DNA of 48,119 bases, from the NCBI GenBank assembly GCA_013298625.1, contig JAAFIF010000016.1, forward strand, positions 75,320 to 123,438. The letters are read 5' to 3'. The position numbers were made by a program, and so were the translations under genes. Origin of the DNA: Myxococcales bacterium (GTDB lineage: Bacteria; Myxococcota_A; Polyangia; Polyangiales; Ga0077539). Each line of letters opens with the position of its first letter. Within the stretch, counting starts at the first letter, position 1. This document shows positions 24,684 to 33,367 of the stretch, piece by piece. The notes beneath the pieces were generated by a model. It did no database searches, had not been told where the DNA came from, and saw only the letters and a list, made by a program, of their open reading frames with translations.

Positions 24684-25295
24684 GTGCGCGCTGCCGTGAG
24701 CGAGTCTTTGATTACGTGGGTGTGGGTTTGCGCTGGGGGCGCGGAGAAGAGTGCGTTCGATCGGGAGGAGCAGGGCGCGTTCACCGCCGAGTACGTCGGT
24801 CACGCGCGAGCGACGCTGCCTGTTACCCAAGACGCTCGTGCAACGTCGCTCGCTGCGCCGCGCGCGGTCGCGCTCGGTCCAACGCGTCAGCCGCCGCTCG
24901 CTACACACGCTGAGCGTGGTCGCGCGCTTCGCGCACCTTCCGACGCGAGGCTTCGAGCGTCGCTTGCGGCGGGTTTGCCAACCCGCCGTTGCGCGAACTG
25001 GGTCTTCACGGGGTCGTTCGCTCGTCGCTAGAAACCCGCTTCTTCACGGGGTCGTTCGCTCTTCGCCGTCACTCGCCGCTAGCGGCGGGTTTGCCAACCC
25101 GCCGTGGAGAAGACCGCGTTTCACTGGGTCGTTCGCTCTTCGCCCGTTGCCAACCCGCCGTGGAGCGAAGAGCGCTTTGCTCAGCGCTCTCGTTCTTGCT
25201 TCGCTCGCTGACCGCGCCGCACGCCGGGGCCGTCGGCCGACTGTCACATTGCGACACACTGTGCGGCTCACTCTGGTCTATTCTCGCGCGCGAAC
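24684..25295. other. 612-base noncoding region with repeat cluster
   Basis: No reading frame here has credible protein character. It lies between the DUF3105 lipoprotein and the large kinase-activator gene, so the latter's promoter should be in its right part. The section 24968-25164 holds the hairpin repeats listed separately; 24684-24960 shows nothing I can name. Confidence 0.6.
24968..25164. repeat. Cluster of hairpin-forming and direct repeats
   Basis: GGCGGGTTTGCCAACCCGCC occurs at 24968-24987 and 25084-25103. It is a perfect eight-pair hairpin with TGCC loop. A partial third copy of its right half is at 25147-25159. Each hairpin alternates with a direct repeat like CACGGGGTCGTTCGCTC, starting near 25007 and 25045 and, as CACTGGGTCGTTCGCTC, near 25122. 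A 14-base palindrome, CGCCGCTAGCGGCG (25074-25087), overlaps the second hairpin. The arrangement looks like a degraded array of REP-type intergenic repeats. Confidence 0.75.
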
Positions 25296-28200
25296 ATGAA
25301 GCTGGCCGACCGATATCGGATCGACCGCCGCGTCGGAGAAGGCGGCGGCGGTGGCGTGTTTCTCGTACGCGATCGGCTCGCAGACGACGCTCCCATGGTG
25401 CTCAAGCGCCTGCACGCACACGCGCAGGTCGGAGTGGCACAGTGGCTGGTCAACGAGTTTCAAGTGCTGGCTCAGCTGGACCTCCCCGCGGTCGCGAGGG
25501 TGTTCGACTTCGGGCTCGCTGAGCCGGACGCCGAAGACCCCGGTGGGCCGTTCTTCACCCGCGAGTTCGTCGATGGATCGCCGCTCGACAAGGCGCTCGA
25601 CGCGCGGCCGACGGCAGAACGACTGGTCGAGCTGTTCGCTGCGGCGGCAGAGACCCTCCGGCACATGCACAGGCTCGGGGTCGTGCACGGGGACCTCAAG
25701 CCGGCCAACCTGGTCGTTCCGCGCGCGTCGGGGCGCTCGCCCGTGGTGCTCATCGACTTCGGACTCGCTCATGGCGCGCTCGGCGCCGCCGAACGTGTCC
25801 GCGGCGGAACGCTCGCCTTCATGCCCCCCGAGCGCCGCGAACGCTTGTTCGCCGGCGACTCGCTGCCGCCCGACACCCGCGCCGACCTCTACGCACTTTC
25901 GCTCTCGTTGCTCGTCGTGCTCGGGCTCGACGCGCTCGACGCGCCCATTCCCGACGACGTCGCCCGCGACCCGCGCCTCGCCGCGCTCGTCGACGTCATG
26001 CGCGCCGGGGCGTCGCCCGATCCCGACAAGCGATTTCGCACCGCGGATGACATGTTGGCCGCGTTGTTTCGGGTCGTTCCCGACGCGCCGCGGCCGCCCG
26101 TCACGCCGTCGCGCGTCGTGCTCAGACCCGAGGGGCGCGAGAGCGAGCTCGGGCAGCTGCTCGATCACGTCGGTCGTCGCTTGCTCCGTCGCGAGGGCGG
26201 CGCCGGTGTCGTCCTCATCGAAGGCGAAGAGGGCAGCGGCCGCACTACGCTGCTGCGCGAGCTCACCTGGCGAGCGCAGCTCCGCGGCGTGCAAGTGCTG
26301 CACGTGCAGGGCGAGCCCGGCGCCGCGCCCGCCGCCCGGCTGCGCGCGGGCGTCGAGGTTCTCTCTGGAGAAACCCTGGACGATCGCGACTCCGACGCGC
26401 TCGTCTCGCTCTTGCGCAAGGCCCTCAAGAACGCCCCCGTCCTGCTCATCGCCGACGACCTCGACCGCGCCGATCGCTCGGTCAGCGAGCTGCTTCGCTC
26501 GGTCGCGTACGGCTTCGACGCCAACGAGCCCTTCTTGGTCGTCGCCTCGAGCGCCGCCCGCGCCGCGGTCTCGAAGCTCTCTCCGCAGTCCGTCGTCGAG
26601 CTCGGCCCGCTCGACGAAGCCGCGGTCGGCGCGCTCTGCGAGCAGCTTCTCGGCGCGGTCGAACCCGGCGTGGTCGCGGCCGTGCGCGCTCGAACGGGAG
26701 CGTTTCCGCTCGCTGTCAACGAGATGCTCCGCGCGCTCGCCGAAGCGGGCGCGGTCACCGCCGCCGACGTCGCTCGCGTCGAGATCCCGCCTCGCGCGCA
26801 AGACGTCGCGCGCCGCCGCGCAGAGGCCTTGCCCGAAGGCGCCCGCCGCGCGGTCGCGTCCGCGTTCGCCTTGGGAATCTCCTGTGATTCATCGCTGCTC
26901 GCGAGCCTGGACGTCACCGTCGCTGACATCGAGTCCGCCCGCTCGCTCGGCGCGCTCACGCTGCGCGCCAACCAGACGCTCGCGCCCGCCAACCCCTCCC
27001 TCGCGCAAGCGGTCATCGACGCCCTCTCGGACGACGACCGACGCTCGCTCTATGCTCGCGCCGCGGGCGTGCTCGAAGCGTGCGGCGCTCCTGCGGCCAC
27101 CGTCGCTTGGGCGTGGCTGCGCGCGGCGGAGTCGCACAAGGCCCTCGCGTGCGCGCGCGATGGCGCTCGATCGCTCGCCGACGCCAACCTCCCGCTCGCC
27201 GCTGCGTCGCTCTTGCGCGCGGTGCGCGAGCAAGCTCCGTCCGTCTCGCTCGCAGGGGACGTCCTGCGCGAGGCGCAGCTCTACTCGGAGGCCGGCGAAT
27301 ACGCCGCGGCCATCGATGCTGCGATGGTCGTGTGCGCCAGCGACGATCGCGCCATCGCGCAGAGCGCCCGTTGGGTGCTCGTCCACTCGCTCTCGCAGAG
27401 CGGCAGGCTCGCGGACGCGCGGCGCGAGGCCGAAGTCGCCATCGAGCGATCGTCGGACGACGAGGCGAAGGCGCGCTCGCAGCACGAGCTCGCGCGGGTG
27501 GACTTCACCGAAGGCGACTACAGCCGCGCGGTGATGCGCTGCGAAGAGGCGCTGGCGATCGCGCGCGAGCCGTCGCTGCGCGCGCGGCTCTCGTCGCTGG
27601 CCGGAATGGCCGTCGTGTACATGGGCGACGTCGCCAAGGCGACCCCGCTGCTCGAGGGCGCGCTCTCGCTGTGGAGCGCGCAAGGCGACGCGAGACAAGA
27701 AGCCGCCACGCTGGCGTACATGGCGATCGCCCGCGACCGCGCCGGGGATTCTGCGGGCGCGAAGGCCCTCTACGAGCGGGCGCTCGATCGCGCGAGGGCG
27801 GGAGGCGACGTCGCGCAGATGGCCTCGGCGCGGCTCAACCTCGGGTCGTTGCTCGAGCAGATGGGCGACCTCGGGCTCGCGCTCGAGCACCTCGCCGCGG
27901 CAGAGAAGCTCGGTCGTCGCGCGGGCGCGGTGCGGGTGCTCCTCGCCGCGCAGCTGCACCTCGCGAGCCATATGATCAAGCTCGGCTCGTACGAGCGCGC
28001 GGTGGTGGGGCTCGAGCAAGCGTTGTCCGACGCGCGCGCCAACGGGCTTCGCATGCTCGTCGCGCACGCGCTGCAGGGGTTGGGCGTCGCGAAGGCGCGC
28101 GTGGGACAGCACGACGACGCGCTGGCGGTGACCGCCGAAGCGATCGCTGAGTTTCGCGCGATGGGCGACGAAGAGTCCGCGGCGGACGCGTCGCTCGACG

Positions 28201-30263
28201 TCGCCGAGGCGCTGCTCGATCGCGCAGAGCCAGGGGACCTCGACCGCGCCGTGGATGCGATCGACCGCGCGCAAGCGCACACGAATTCAACGGTCGAGGG
28301 GCCGTTCGCGAGCCGGCTGCGGTACTTGCAGGGGCGCGTGAGCGCGCTGCGAGCGGACACGCGCGGGGCGATCAAGGCGCTGACCGAGGCGACCGAGCTG
28401 GCCGAGCGCGCGGGGCAATGGGAGCTGCGGGCGGCGTCGCTGGCGGCGCGGGCGGAGGTGCATCGCGCGACGGGAGCGGAGCTTCACGCGCGGCGCGACC
28501 GCGAGCGCGCGATCGAGGTGCTCGAGTCGGTGGCGTCGATCCTGCCGCCCGACTTGCGGAGCGCGTTCTGGAGCGTCCCTGCGCGGGTGGCGCTGCGCGC
28601 GACGGGGCTGGCCGAGTCGCACGCCGCGGTGGCGGTCGAGTCGGGGCTGACGATCTCGTCGATCACCATGGGGCTCACTGGGCACAACGTGACGGTGGGT
28701 TCGCAGGACCGACGGCTGGTGTTGTTGGCGGACCTGTCGCGGCGGGTCAACGAAGAGCGCACGCTCGACGGGACGCTCGAGCAGACGGCGCGCGCCGCGG
28801 CCGAGCTGTGCAACGCCGAGCGATCGGTGGTGCTCTTGCGCGAGAGCAACGGCTCGCTCGCGATGCGCGCGCAGCTCGGGCCCGAGGCGGGCGAGGGAGA
28901 AGAGGGCTTCTCGCGGTCGATCGCCGAGAGCGCGCTGATCGACGGCGAAGTGCTCGCGACGCACGACGCGCGCGGAGACCGTCGGTTCTCGGATTTTCAG
29001 AGCGTTCACGATCGGGCGTTGGGCGCTGTGGCTGCCGTTCCGATCCGAGCGCGGGGGCGGACGTTGGGCGTGCTGTACGTCGAGAATCGGCACCGCCGCG
29101 CGCAGTGGGGCGCGATGGACGTGACGATCTTGCGGGCGTTTGCCGAGCAAGCCGGGGTGGCCGTCGAGCGCGCCGGGCTCATCGAAGAGCTGCAAGTGCG
29201 GACGCGTGAGCTCGAGGTGGCGCGCAGCGAGATCGAGTCGCTGTTGGCCGTGCGCACGGTCGAGCTCGAAGACACGCGGCGGTCCCTCGCGCGCGCTGAA
29301 GAAGCGCTGCGCACGCGGTTCGCGCCGCAGGGGATGGTGGCCTCGAGCGAGCCGATGCGAAAGGTGCTCGCCGTCGTCGAGCGCGTCCGCGACGCGGACG
29401 TCCCGGTGGTGATCGAGGGCGAGAGCGGGACGGGCAAAGAGATGATCGCGCGCGCGCTGCACTTCTCCGGCGCGCGTGCGCGGGGGCCGTTCGTGGTGGT
29501 GCACTGCGGAGCGATCCCCGAGACGCTCTTGGAGAGCGAGCTGTTCGGCCACGTGAAGGGCGCGTTCACTGGCGCGGATCGCGACCGCAAGGGGCTGATT
29601 GCGTCGGCGCACGGCGGGACGCTGGTGCTCGATGATGTCAGCGAAATGCCGCTGAAAATGCAGGTCGAACTGCTGCGCGTCCTGCAGGATCGAAAGATCC
29701 GCCCGGTCGGCGCCGAGAGCGAAGAGACCGTGGATGTACGGGTGATCGCCGCGGCCAACAAGGTGTTGAAGGACCTCGTGGCGCAGGGGCAGTTTCGCGA
29801 GGATCTGTTCTATCGACTGTCGGTCGTGACCATTCGTTTGCCCTCGCTGCGGCAGCGAGCCGACGAGATCCCCGCGCTGGCGAGTCACTTTCTCGCTCGG
29901 TTCTCTGAAGAGAACGGGATGCCTCGCAAGAAGCTCTCGCGCGAGGCGCTGGCGAAGCTGCTGCGCGCGCCGTGGCCGGGCAACGTGCGGCAGCTGCGGC
30001 ACGTGCTCGAGAGCGCTGCGGTGCTGGTGGACGGCGATGTAATCGAGCCAGAGGCGCTGCCGATCGACGAGGGCGCTGAGCGGCCGAGCGTGGCGCCGAC
30101 GGCGACCTCTCCGATGGCGCTGCGAAAAGCTGCAGAGCGCCAGCGCATCGTGGACGCGCTCGAAGGCTGCAACTGGAACAAAGTGAAGGCCGCGACGATC
30201 CTCTCGATGCCGCGCCGCACGCTCTATCGTCGCTTGAAGGAGTACGGGCTTCTCGACGAGTGA
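25296..30263 (+). CDS. Kinase-ATPase-TPR-GAF-sigma-54 activator fusion
   Basis: This 1655-residue protein joins five regions. First is a Ser/Thr kinase (1-265: GEGGGGGVFLVRD, MVLKRLH, VVHGDLKPAN with Gly for the HRD Arg, LIDFGLA). Second is a STAND/AAA-like ATPase (about 275-560: IEGEEGSGRTTLLREL Walker A, LLIADDLDRAD Walker B). Third is a long TPR region (about 660-1070). Fourth is a GAF domain (about 1140-1295) with a coiled coil. Fifth is a sigma-54 AAA+ domain (about 1345-1570: GESGTGKEMIARALH, GAFTGA near 1421, GGTLVLDDVSEMP, PGNVRQLRHVLES) ending in a Fis-type helix-turn-helix (MPRRTLYRRLKEYGL). It should open sigma-54 promoters in response to signals on the upstream domains. Close homologous layouts are known in myxobacteria. 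Confidence 0.95.
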   Translation: MKLADRYRIDRRVGEGGGGGVFLVRDRLADDAPMVLKRLHAHAQVGVAQWLVNEFQVLAQLDLPAVARVFDFGLAEPDAEDPGGPFFTREFVDGSPLDKALDARPTAERLVELFAAAAETLRHMHRLGVVHGDLKPANLVVPRASGRSPVVLIDFGLAHGALGAAERVRGGTLAFMPPERRERLFAGDSLPPDTRADLYALSLSLLVVLGLDALDAPIPDDVARDPRLAALVDVMRAGASPDPDKRFRTADDMLAALFRVVPDAPRPPVTPSRVVLRPEGRESELGQLLDHVGRRLLRREGGAGVVLIEGEEGSGRTTLLRELTWRAQLRGVQVLHVQGEPGAAPAARLRAGVEVLSGETLDDRDSDALVSLLRKALKNAPVLLIADDLDRADRSVSELLRSVAYGFDANEPFLVVASSAARAAVSKLSPQSVVELGPLDEAAVGALCEQLLGAVEPGVVAAVRARTGAFPLAVNEMLRALAEAGAVTAADVARVEIPPRAQDVARRRAEALPEGARRAVASAFALGISCDSSLLASLDVTVADIESARSLGALTLRANQTLAPANPSLAQAVIDALSDDDRRSLYARAAGVLEACGAPAATVAWAWLRAAESHKALACARDGARSLADANLPLAAASLLRAVREQAPSVSLAGDVLREAQLYSEAGEYAAAIDAAMVVCASDDRAIAQSARWVLVHSLSQSGRLADARREAEVAIERSSDDEAKARSQHELARVDFTEGDYSRAVMRCEEALAIAREPSLRARLSSLAGMAVVYMGDVAKATPLLEGALSLWSAQGDARQEAATLAYMAIARDRAGDSAGAKALYERALDRARAGGDVAQMASARLNLGSLLEQMGDLGLALEHLAAAEKLGRRAGAVRVLLAAQLHLASHMIKLGSYERAVVGLEQALSDARANGLRMLVAHALQGLGVAKARVGQHDDALAVTAEAIAEFRAMGDEESAADASLDVAEALLDRAEPGDLDRAVDAIDRAQAHTNSTVEGPFASRLRYLQGRVSALRADTRGAIKALTEATELAERAGQWELRAASLAARAEVHRATGAELHARRDRERAIEVLESVASILPPDLRSAFWSVPARVALRATGLAESHAAVAVESGLTISSITMGLTGHNVTVGSQDRRLVLLADLSRRVNEERTLDGTLEQTARAAAELCNAERSVVLLRESNGSLAMRAQLGPEAGEGEEGFSRSIAESALIDGEVLATHDARGDRRFSDFQSVHDRALGAVAAVPIRARGRTLGVLYVENRHRRAQWGAMDVTILRAFAEQAGVAVERAGLIEELQVRTRELEVARSEIESLLAVRTVELEDTRRSLARAEEALRTRFAPQGMVASSEPMRKVLAVVERVRDADVPVVIEGESGTGKEMIARALHFSGARARGPFVVVHCGAIPETLLESELFGHVKGAFTGADRDRKGLIASAHGGTLVLDDVSEMPLKMQVELLRVLQDRKIRPVGAESEETVDVRVIAAANKVLKDLVAQGQFREDLFYRLSVVTIRLPSLRQRADEIPALASHFLARFSEENGMPRKKLSREALAKLLRAPWPGNVRQLRHVLESAAVLVDGDVIEPEALPIDEGAERPSVAPTATSPMALRKAAERQRIVDALEGCNWNKVKAATILSMPRRTLYRRLKEYGLLDE

Positions 30264-30266
30264 GCT

Positions 30267-30291
30267 GTCTGCGTCACTGCCAGTGGCAGAC
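30267..30291. terminator. Hairpin between convergent genes
   Basis: GTCTGC (30267-30272) pairs with GCAGAC (30286-30291), and CACTG pairs with CAGTG inside, separated by a two-base bulge. It begins four bases after the kinase-activator stop and covers the stop of the convergent TIGR02265-like gene. It is a plausible bidirectional terminator without a T-run. Confidence 0.4.
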
Positions 30292-30897
30292 GTAGTCGAT
30301 GGTCTCTGCGCTGGATGGCTCGACGTCGACGCGCGCGTCGCGGCCGCCTGCGCAGACGAGGGCGGCGCGCACGCTCGCCGCGCGGATCGCGAGCAGCGTT
30401 TGGTTGTAGTGATTCTGGGGAAAATGCACGCGGATGCGCGCGAGCTTGGCCGTGTGCTCGAGCGCTTCGACGTAGGTTCCGCGGCGCAGGGCGCCCCATC
30501 GCTTGTCGATGCCCGAGAGCAGACGCTCGGGGGACATGACCAAGAACAAGATCTTGTAGAGCGGCGTCGAGAGCAGCGCGCGGGTCGAGTCGAACGCGCG
30601 GTCGATCATCGCCGACGGGTCGCCGGTCCGCTGCTTGAGCAGCTCGTGTTGCACCAGGATCAGCGCGTTGACGGGGACCTCGCTGACCCACGCGCTCACA
30701 GGCGGCGGCTGCGTGACGAGCGCGCGCAGCGGTTCTGGGAGCGTAGAGGCCACGGACGCGTCGATGCTCGCGGCGATTTCTCGCACGACAGAGCCTTTGA
30801 CTTCGCAGTGGCGGTGCGAAGCGAGCCCTTGCGGAAGCTTCGCGACGTACGCGGCTGCCTCGGGAAATCTGCTCGCGTCGATCTCGGATTCGCTCAA
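30274..30897 (-). CDS. Putative TIGR02265/DUF2378-like protein
   Basis: The visible protein has about 207 residues from TTG 30897; the frame stays open upstream to an ATG at 31143 but that part does not look coding. Features are EVKGSVVREIAASIDASVAS, VNALILVQHELLKQRTGDPS, MIDRAFDSTRALLSTPLYKI, and strands RIRVHFPQNHYNQTLLAIRA and AALVCAGGRDARVDVEPS. The layout of a helical half with a Tyr/Phe-rich middle and a closing pair of beta strands resembles the Myxococcales-restricted TIGR02265 family, whose function is unknown. This family call is tentative and the start is uncertain. Confidence 0.6.
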   Translation of the reverse strand: MSESEIDASRFPEAAAYVAKLPQGLASHRHCEVKGSVVREIAASIDASVASTLPEPLRALVTQPPPVSAWVSEVPVNALILVQHELLKQRTGDPSAMIDRAFDSTRALLSTPLYKILFLVMSPERLLSGIDKRWGALRRGTYVEALEHTAKLARIRVHFPQNHYNQTLLAIRAASVRAALVCAGGRDARVDVEPSSAETIDYVCHWQ

Positions 30898-31032
30898 CTC
30901 GCCCTGCGTGCGTCTCGCCGGTGCGAGAGCGTTGATTACTCTACCAAATGTTTGTGCCTCGTTGTGCCCGCAGCGCGCTCGATTCGTCGGACCCGCGGCG
31001 GCGTCGGTGTGGTGGGGGCGGCTTTTTGTCTG

Positions 31033-31049
31033 TTGGCACGAAGTGTGCG
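31033..31049 (+). promoter_or_regulatory. Candidate sigma-54 promoter
   Basis: TTGGCACGAAGTGTGCG matches the -24/-12 consensus (YTGGCACGrNNNTTGCW) at every position except the first T of TTGC and the last base. The invariant GG and GC have correct spacing. A start about 12 bases downstream of GC would fall near 31060, just ahead of GTG 31062, giving an almost leaderless message. A sigma-54 activator gene ends 770 bases away. Confidence 0.45.
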
Positions 31050-31061
31050 AAAGCACTCTCT

Positions 31062-31508
31062 GTGAAGCTTCGCTTTCGCATCGCCGTGCTGACCGCGCTC
31101 GTCGCGCTGGGGAGCTGCCTGTGGCGTCCGCCGGTGATTCCACCGTTGGCGACGGCGGATTCGGGAATGGGCGGCACGCGCGACGCGTCGGCGATGGTCT
31201 CGGATACGGGCGCGCCGCCCTCCGAGGACGCGAGCACGGGCTTCACCGATCGAGAGGCGTGCGACAACGCTGCGCGCGCCAACGACGGCGCTGCGCCTGC
31301 GACGGTGCTCAACGACGGCCGCGTGGTGACCTGCGGCTCGGTTTCGGACGCGATGGCGCCGAGCGACGCGAGCGCGACCGCTGACTCCGCGCCGGATGCG
31401 AGCCCGGTCAACAGCGACGCTGCAGCTGCGAGCGACGCGAGCGACGCGAGCGCGACGGACGATGGCGCTGCGGACGATGGCGCTGCGGACGCAGGCGAAG
31501 CGGGGTGA
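31062..31508 (+). CDS. Small Ala/Asp/Ser-rich lipoprotein
   Basis: From GTG 31062 the product has 148 residues with signal and lipobox RIAVLTALVALGSC. The mature part is low complexity and acidic, ending in repeats of Ser-Asp-Ala and Asp-Asp-Gly-Ala (SDASDASATDDGAADDGAAD). Two Cys (REACDNAA, VVTCGS) may form a disulfide. No family is recognised. A myxobacterial surface lipoprotein is likely. A sigma-54-like promoter sits directly upstream; its stop is 50 bases before the next lipoprotein start. Confidence 0.65.
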   Translation: MKLRFRIAVLTALVALGSCLWRPPVIPPLATADSGMGGTRDASAMVSDTGAPPSEDASTGFTDREACDNAARANDGAAPATVLNDGRVVTCGSVSDAMAPSDASATADSAPDASPVNSDAAAASDASDASATDDGAADDGAADAGEAG

Positions 31509-31558
31509 GCGTGGTCGCTGGTGTTTGCGAGGGTCGGCTGCTAGTCACACTGGGACCG

Positions 31559-31924
31559 ATGCTCGTCGCACTGCGCCGCGTTGCTGTGTTCACGATGGCC
31601 CTCGCGCTGTGGGGTTGCCCGCCGGGGTCGATGCCAGGGCGCGACGGCGGGCAGCGCTGCGAGCGCACCGCGGACTGCAACGGCGGACGCGCGTGCGGCG
31701 TGGTGTTCGAGTGCGTCGTCAACGTGTGCGCCGAGACGACCATCGTGAAGGCGTGCACGGACGGCGGATACCCCGGCAGCGACGCGAGCACGGGCGAGTG
31801 CTTGCTCAGCGAGGACTGCAACGCGCCGGGCGCGTGCGGGCCCATCGTGGCGTGCGTGAACTACGTGTGCGATCGCGAGGGTCCGCGGATCAACATTCCC
31901 TGCGAAGACGCGGGCGGGCGATAG
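31559..31924 (+). CDS. Cys-rich small lipoprotein with internal duplication
   Basis: The 121-residue product begins at ATG 31559 with signal and lipobox VAVFTMALALWGC. The mature part carries two copies of a Cys motif: RCERTADCNGGRACGVVFEC plus VVNVC, and ECLLSEDCNAPGACGPIVAC plus VNYVC. Each has five Cys with the same spacing, implying two small disulfide-rich units. No enzymatic motif is present. It follows the previous lipoprotein on the same strand. The frame extends upstream to GTG 31505, but the residues there look noncoding. Confidence 0.75.
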   Translation: MLVALRRVAVFTMALALWGCPPGSMPGRDGGQRCERTADCNGGRACGVVFECVVNVCAETTIVKACTDGGYPGSDASTGECLLSEDCNAPGACGPIVACVNYVCDREGPRINIPCEDAGGR

Positions 31925-31927
31925 CGG

Positions 31928-33361
31928 TCAGCGCGCGCGCACCCACAGGGCGCAGCCGCTCTGGTGCTCGCCGGTCGCGCGCCACTGATGTGCGGCGTTG
32001 GCGCGGTCGAACGCGGCCTGGTGCGACGCGCGCACGACGGCGAAATCGCAGCGCGCGAGGGCATCTTCGACCCTGTCGTACGCGAGGGCGTCTTCGTAGC
32101 GAACGGGCGCGGACACGCCGAGCGAGCCGCGCATCTGCGACCAGTGTTGGCCGAGCAGGCACAGGGTGACGCGGGGCGCGCGGGCGGCGAGGGCGCGACG
32201 GCGAACGGACTCTTCGAGGCGAGCGACGTCCGAGTCGCTGAGCTCGATGCGCTCGACGCGTACCGAGGCGAACGCGTACACGGCGACGAGGCAGAGGGCG
32301 AAGGGCGCGACGCGGGCGGGGACGCGCTCGATCGAGCGGCACGCGCGGTCGTTGAAGAGCGCGACGATCACCAGGGGAATCACTGGCAGAATGAACCGCG
32401 GCTCTTTGTGCGGGATCGCGCTCAGGCCGAGGACGAACAGGACAGCGCCCGGCGCGAGGACGCGCGTCGGGTCGAGCTGCGAGCGCCCCACGCGGGCGCG
32501 ACCGAGGCTGAGCGCGGCGAGGGCGATCGCGATGGCGGTGAGCTCGACGCCGATGAGCGCAGGCAGCGCGGTGAGGTAGCGCCAGGGGGGAGAGGTTCCG
32601 TACGAGCGAGAGAGGGCTTCGCCGTGAAGGAGCTGGTTGACCGTGCTCGCGCCGAACGAGCCGATCGTGCCGAGGTCGAGCAGCGCAGAGCCGAGCGCGA
32701 CCGAGAGCGCGCCCGCGCAGAGGGCGATCGCGTCCCGTGCGCGCGCGCGGCCCCGATGGGCGTAGAGCAACGCGAGCGCGACGGGCGCGGTGAAGAGCGC
32801 CACCTGGAGCTTGGCGAGCGCGGGCGCGGCGAGCAGCGCTCCTGCGGCGAACCACCGCGCGGCGCGCGGGTCATCGACGAGCCTCCACGCCGTCGGCAGC
32901 GCTGCGTACAAGAGCAGCGTCGCGAGGTGGTCTTGCAGCGTGCTGACGCCCCATAGGCAGAGCGTGGGCGAGAGCATCATCGCGGCGAGCGCGGCGGTGC
33001 GCGCGGTCTCTCTGCGTCGCTCGTCTTCGAAGGGGCTGCGCGCGACGACGAACGCGACCCAGCGTTGCAGCACCCAGACGTCGGCGAGGGCGTAGGCGCA
33101 CCGAGCGATGGCAGAGGCGGCGAGCCCTTTCGCGCCCAGGGCGCTCGCGAGGGCGATCAGCGGAGCGTGCGCGAGCGGAAGCGCCCAGCTTCGAAATCCG
33201 CGCAGCCACTCCCAGCTCAAAACCCCGTAGCCGTGGACGAGAAAATACGCGGGCTCGAGCGTTTGATAGTGCTCGTCGTGCCAGTGCCGATCGGTGCGCG
33301 CGAGCGCGACGAACAGTCGCAGCGCGAGGCCGAGGGCGATGAGCACGCGCGCGGTGGGCAC
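31928..33361 (-). CDS. GT22-type (Alg9-like) membrane glycosyltransferase
   Basis: This 477-residue polytopic membrane protein has the GT22 first-loop motif with acidic catalytic residues, HDEHYQTLEPAYFLVHGYG, and the C-terminal signature IPHKEPRFILPVIPLVIVAL. These match Alg9/PIG-B-like mannosyltransferases that use lipid-linked sugar donors. Hydrophobic segments alternate with loops throughout. The acceptor is unknown; surface polysaccharide or glycolipid is plausible. Only six bases separate it from the ABC ATPase gene upstream, so it is part of that operon. Confidence 0.88.
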   Translation of the reverse strand: MPTARVLIALGLALRLFVALARTDRHWHDEHYQTLEPAYFLVHGYGVLSWEWLRGFRSWALPLAHAPLIALASALGAKGLAASAIARCAYALADVWVLQRWVAFVVARSPFEDERRRETARTAALAAMMLSPTLCLWGVSTLQDHLATLLLYAALPTAWRLVDDPRAARWFAAGALLAAPALAKLQVALFTAPVALALLYAHRGRARARDAIALCAGALSVALGSALLDLGTIGSFGASTVNQLLHGEALSRSYGTSPPWRYLTALPALIGVELTAIAIALAALSLGRARVGRSQLDPTRVLAPGAVLFVLGLSAIPHKEPRFILPVIPLVIVALFNDRACRSIERVPARVAPFALCLVAVYAFASVRVERIELSDSDVARLEESVRRRALAARAPRVTLCLLGQHWSQMRGSLGVSAPVRYEDALAYDRVEDALARCDFAVVRASHQAAFDRANAAHQWRATGEHQSGCALWVRAR

Positions 33362-33367
33362 GAGCGC

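Noticed and set aside
24968..25164. CRISPR array
   Set aside because: Repeats are few, interleaved and unequal in spacing, with no spacers of uniform length and no cas genes.
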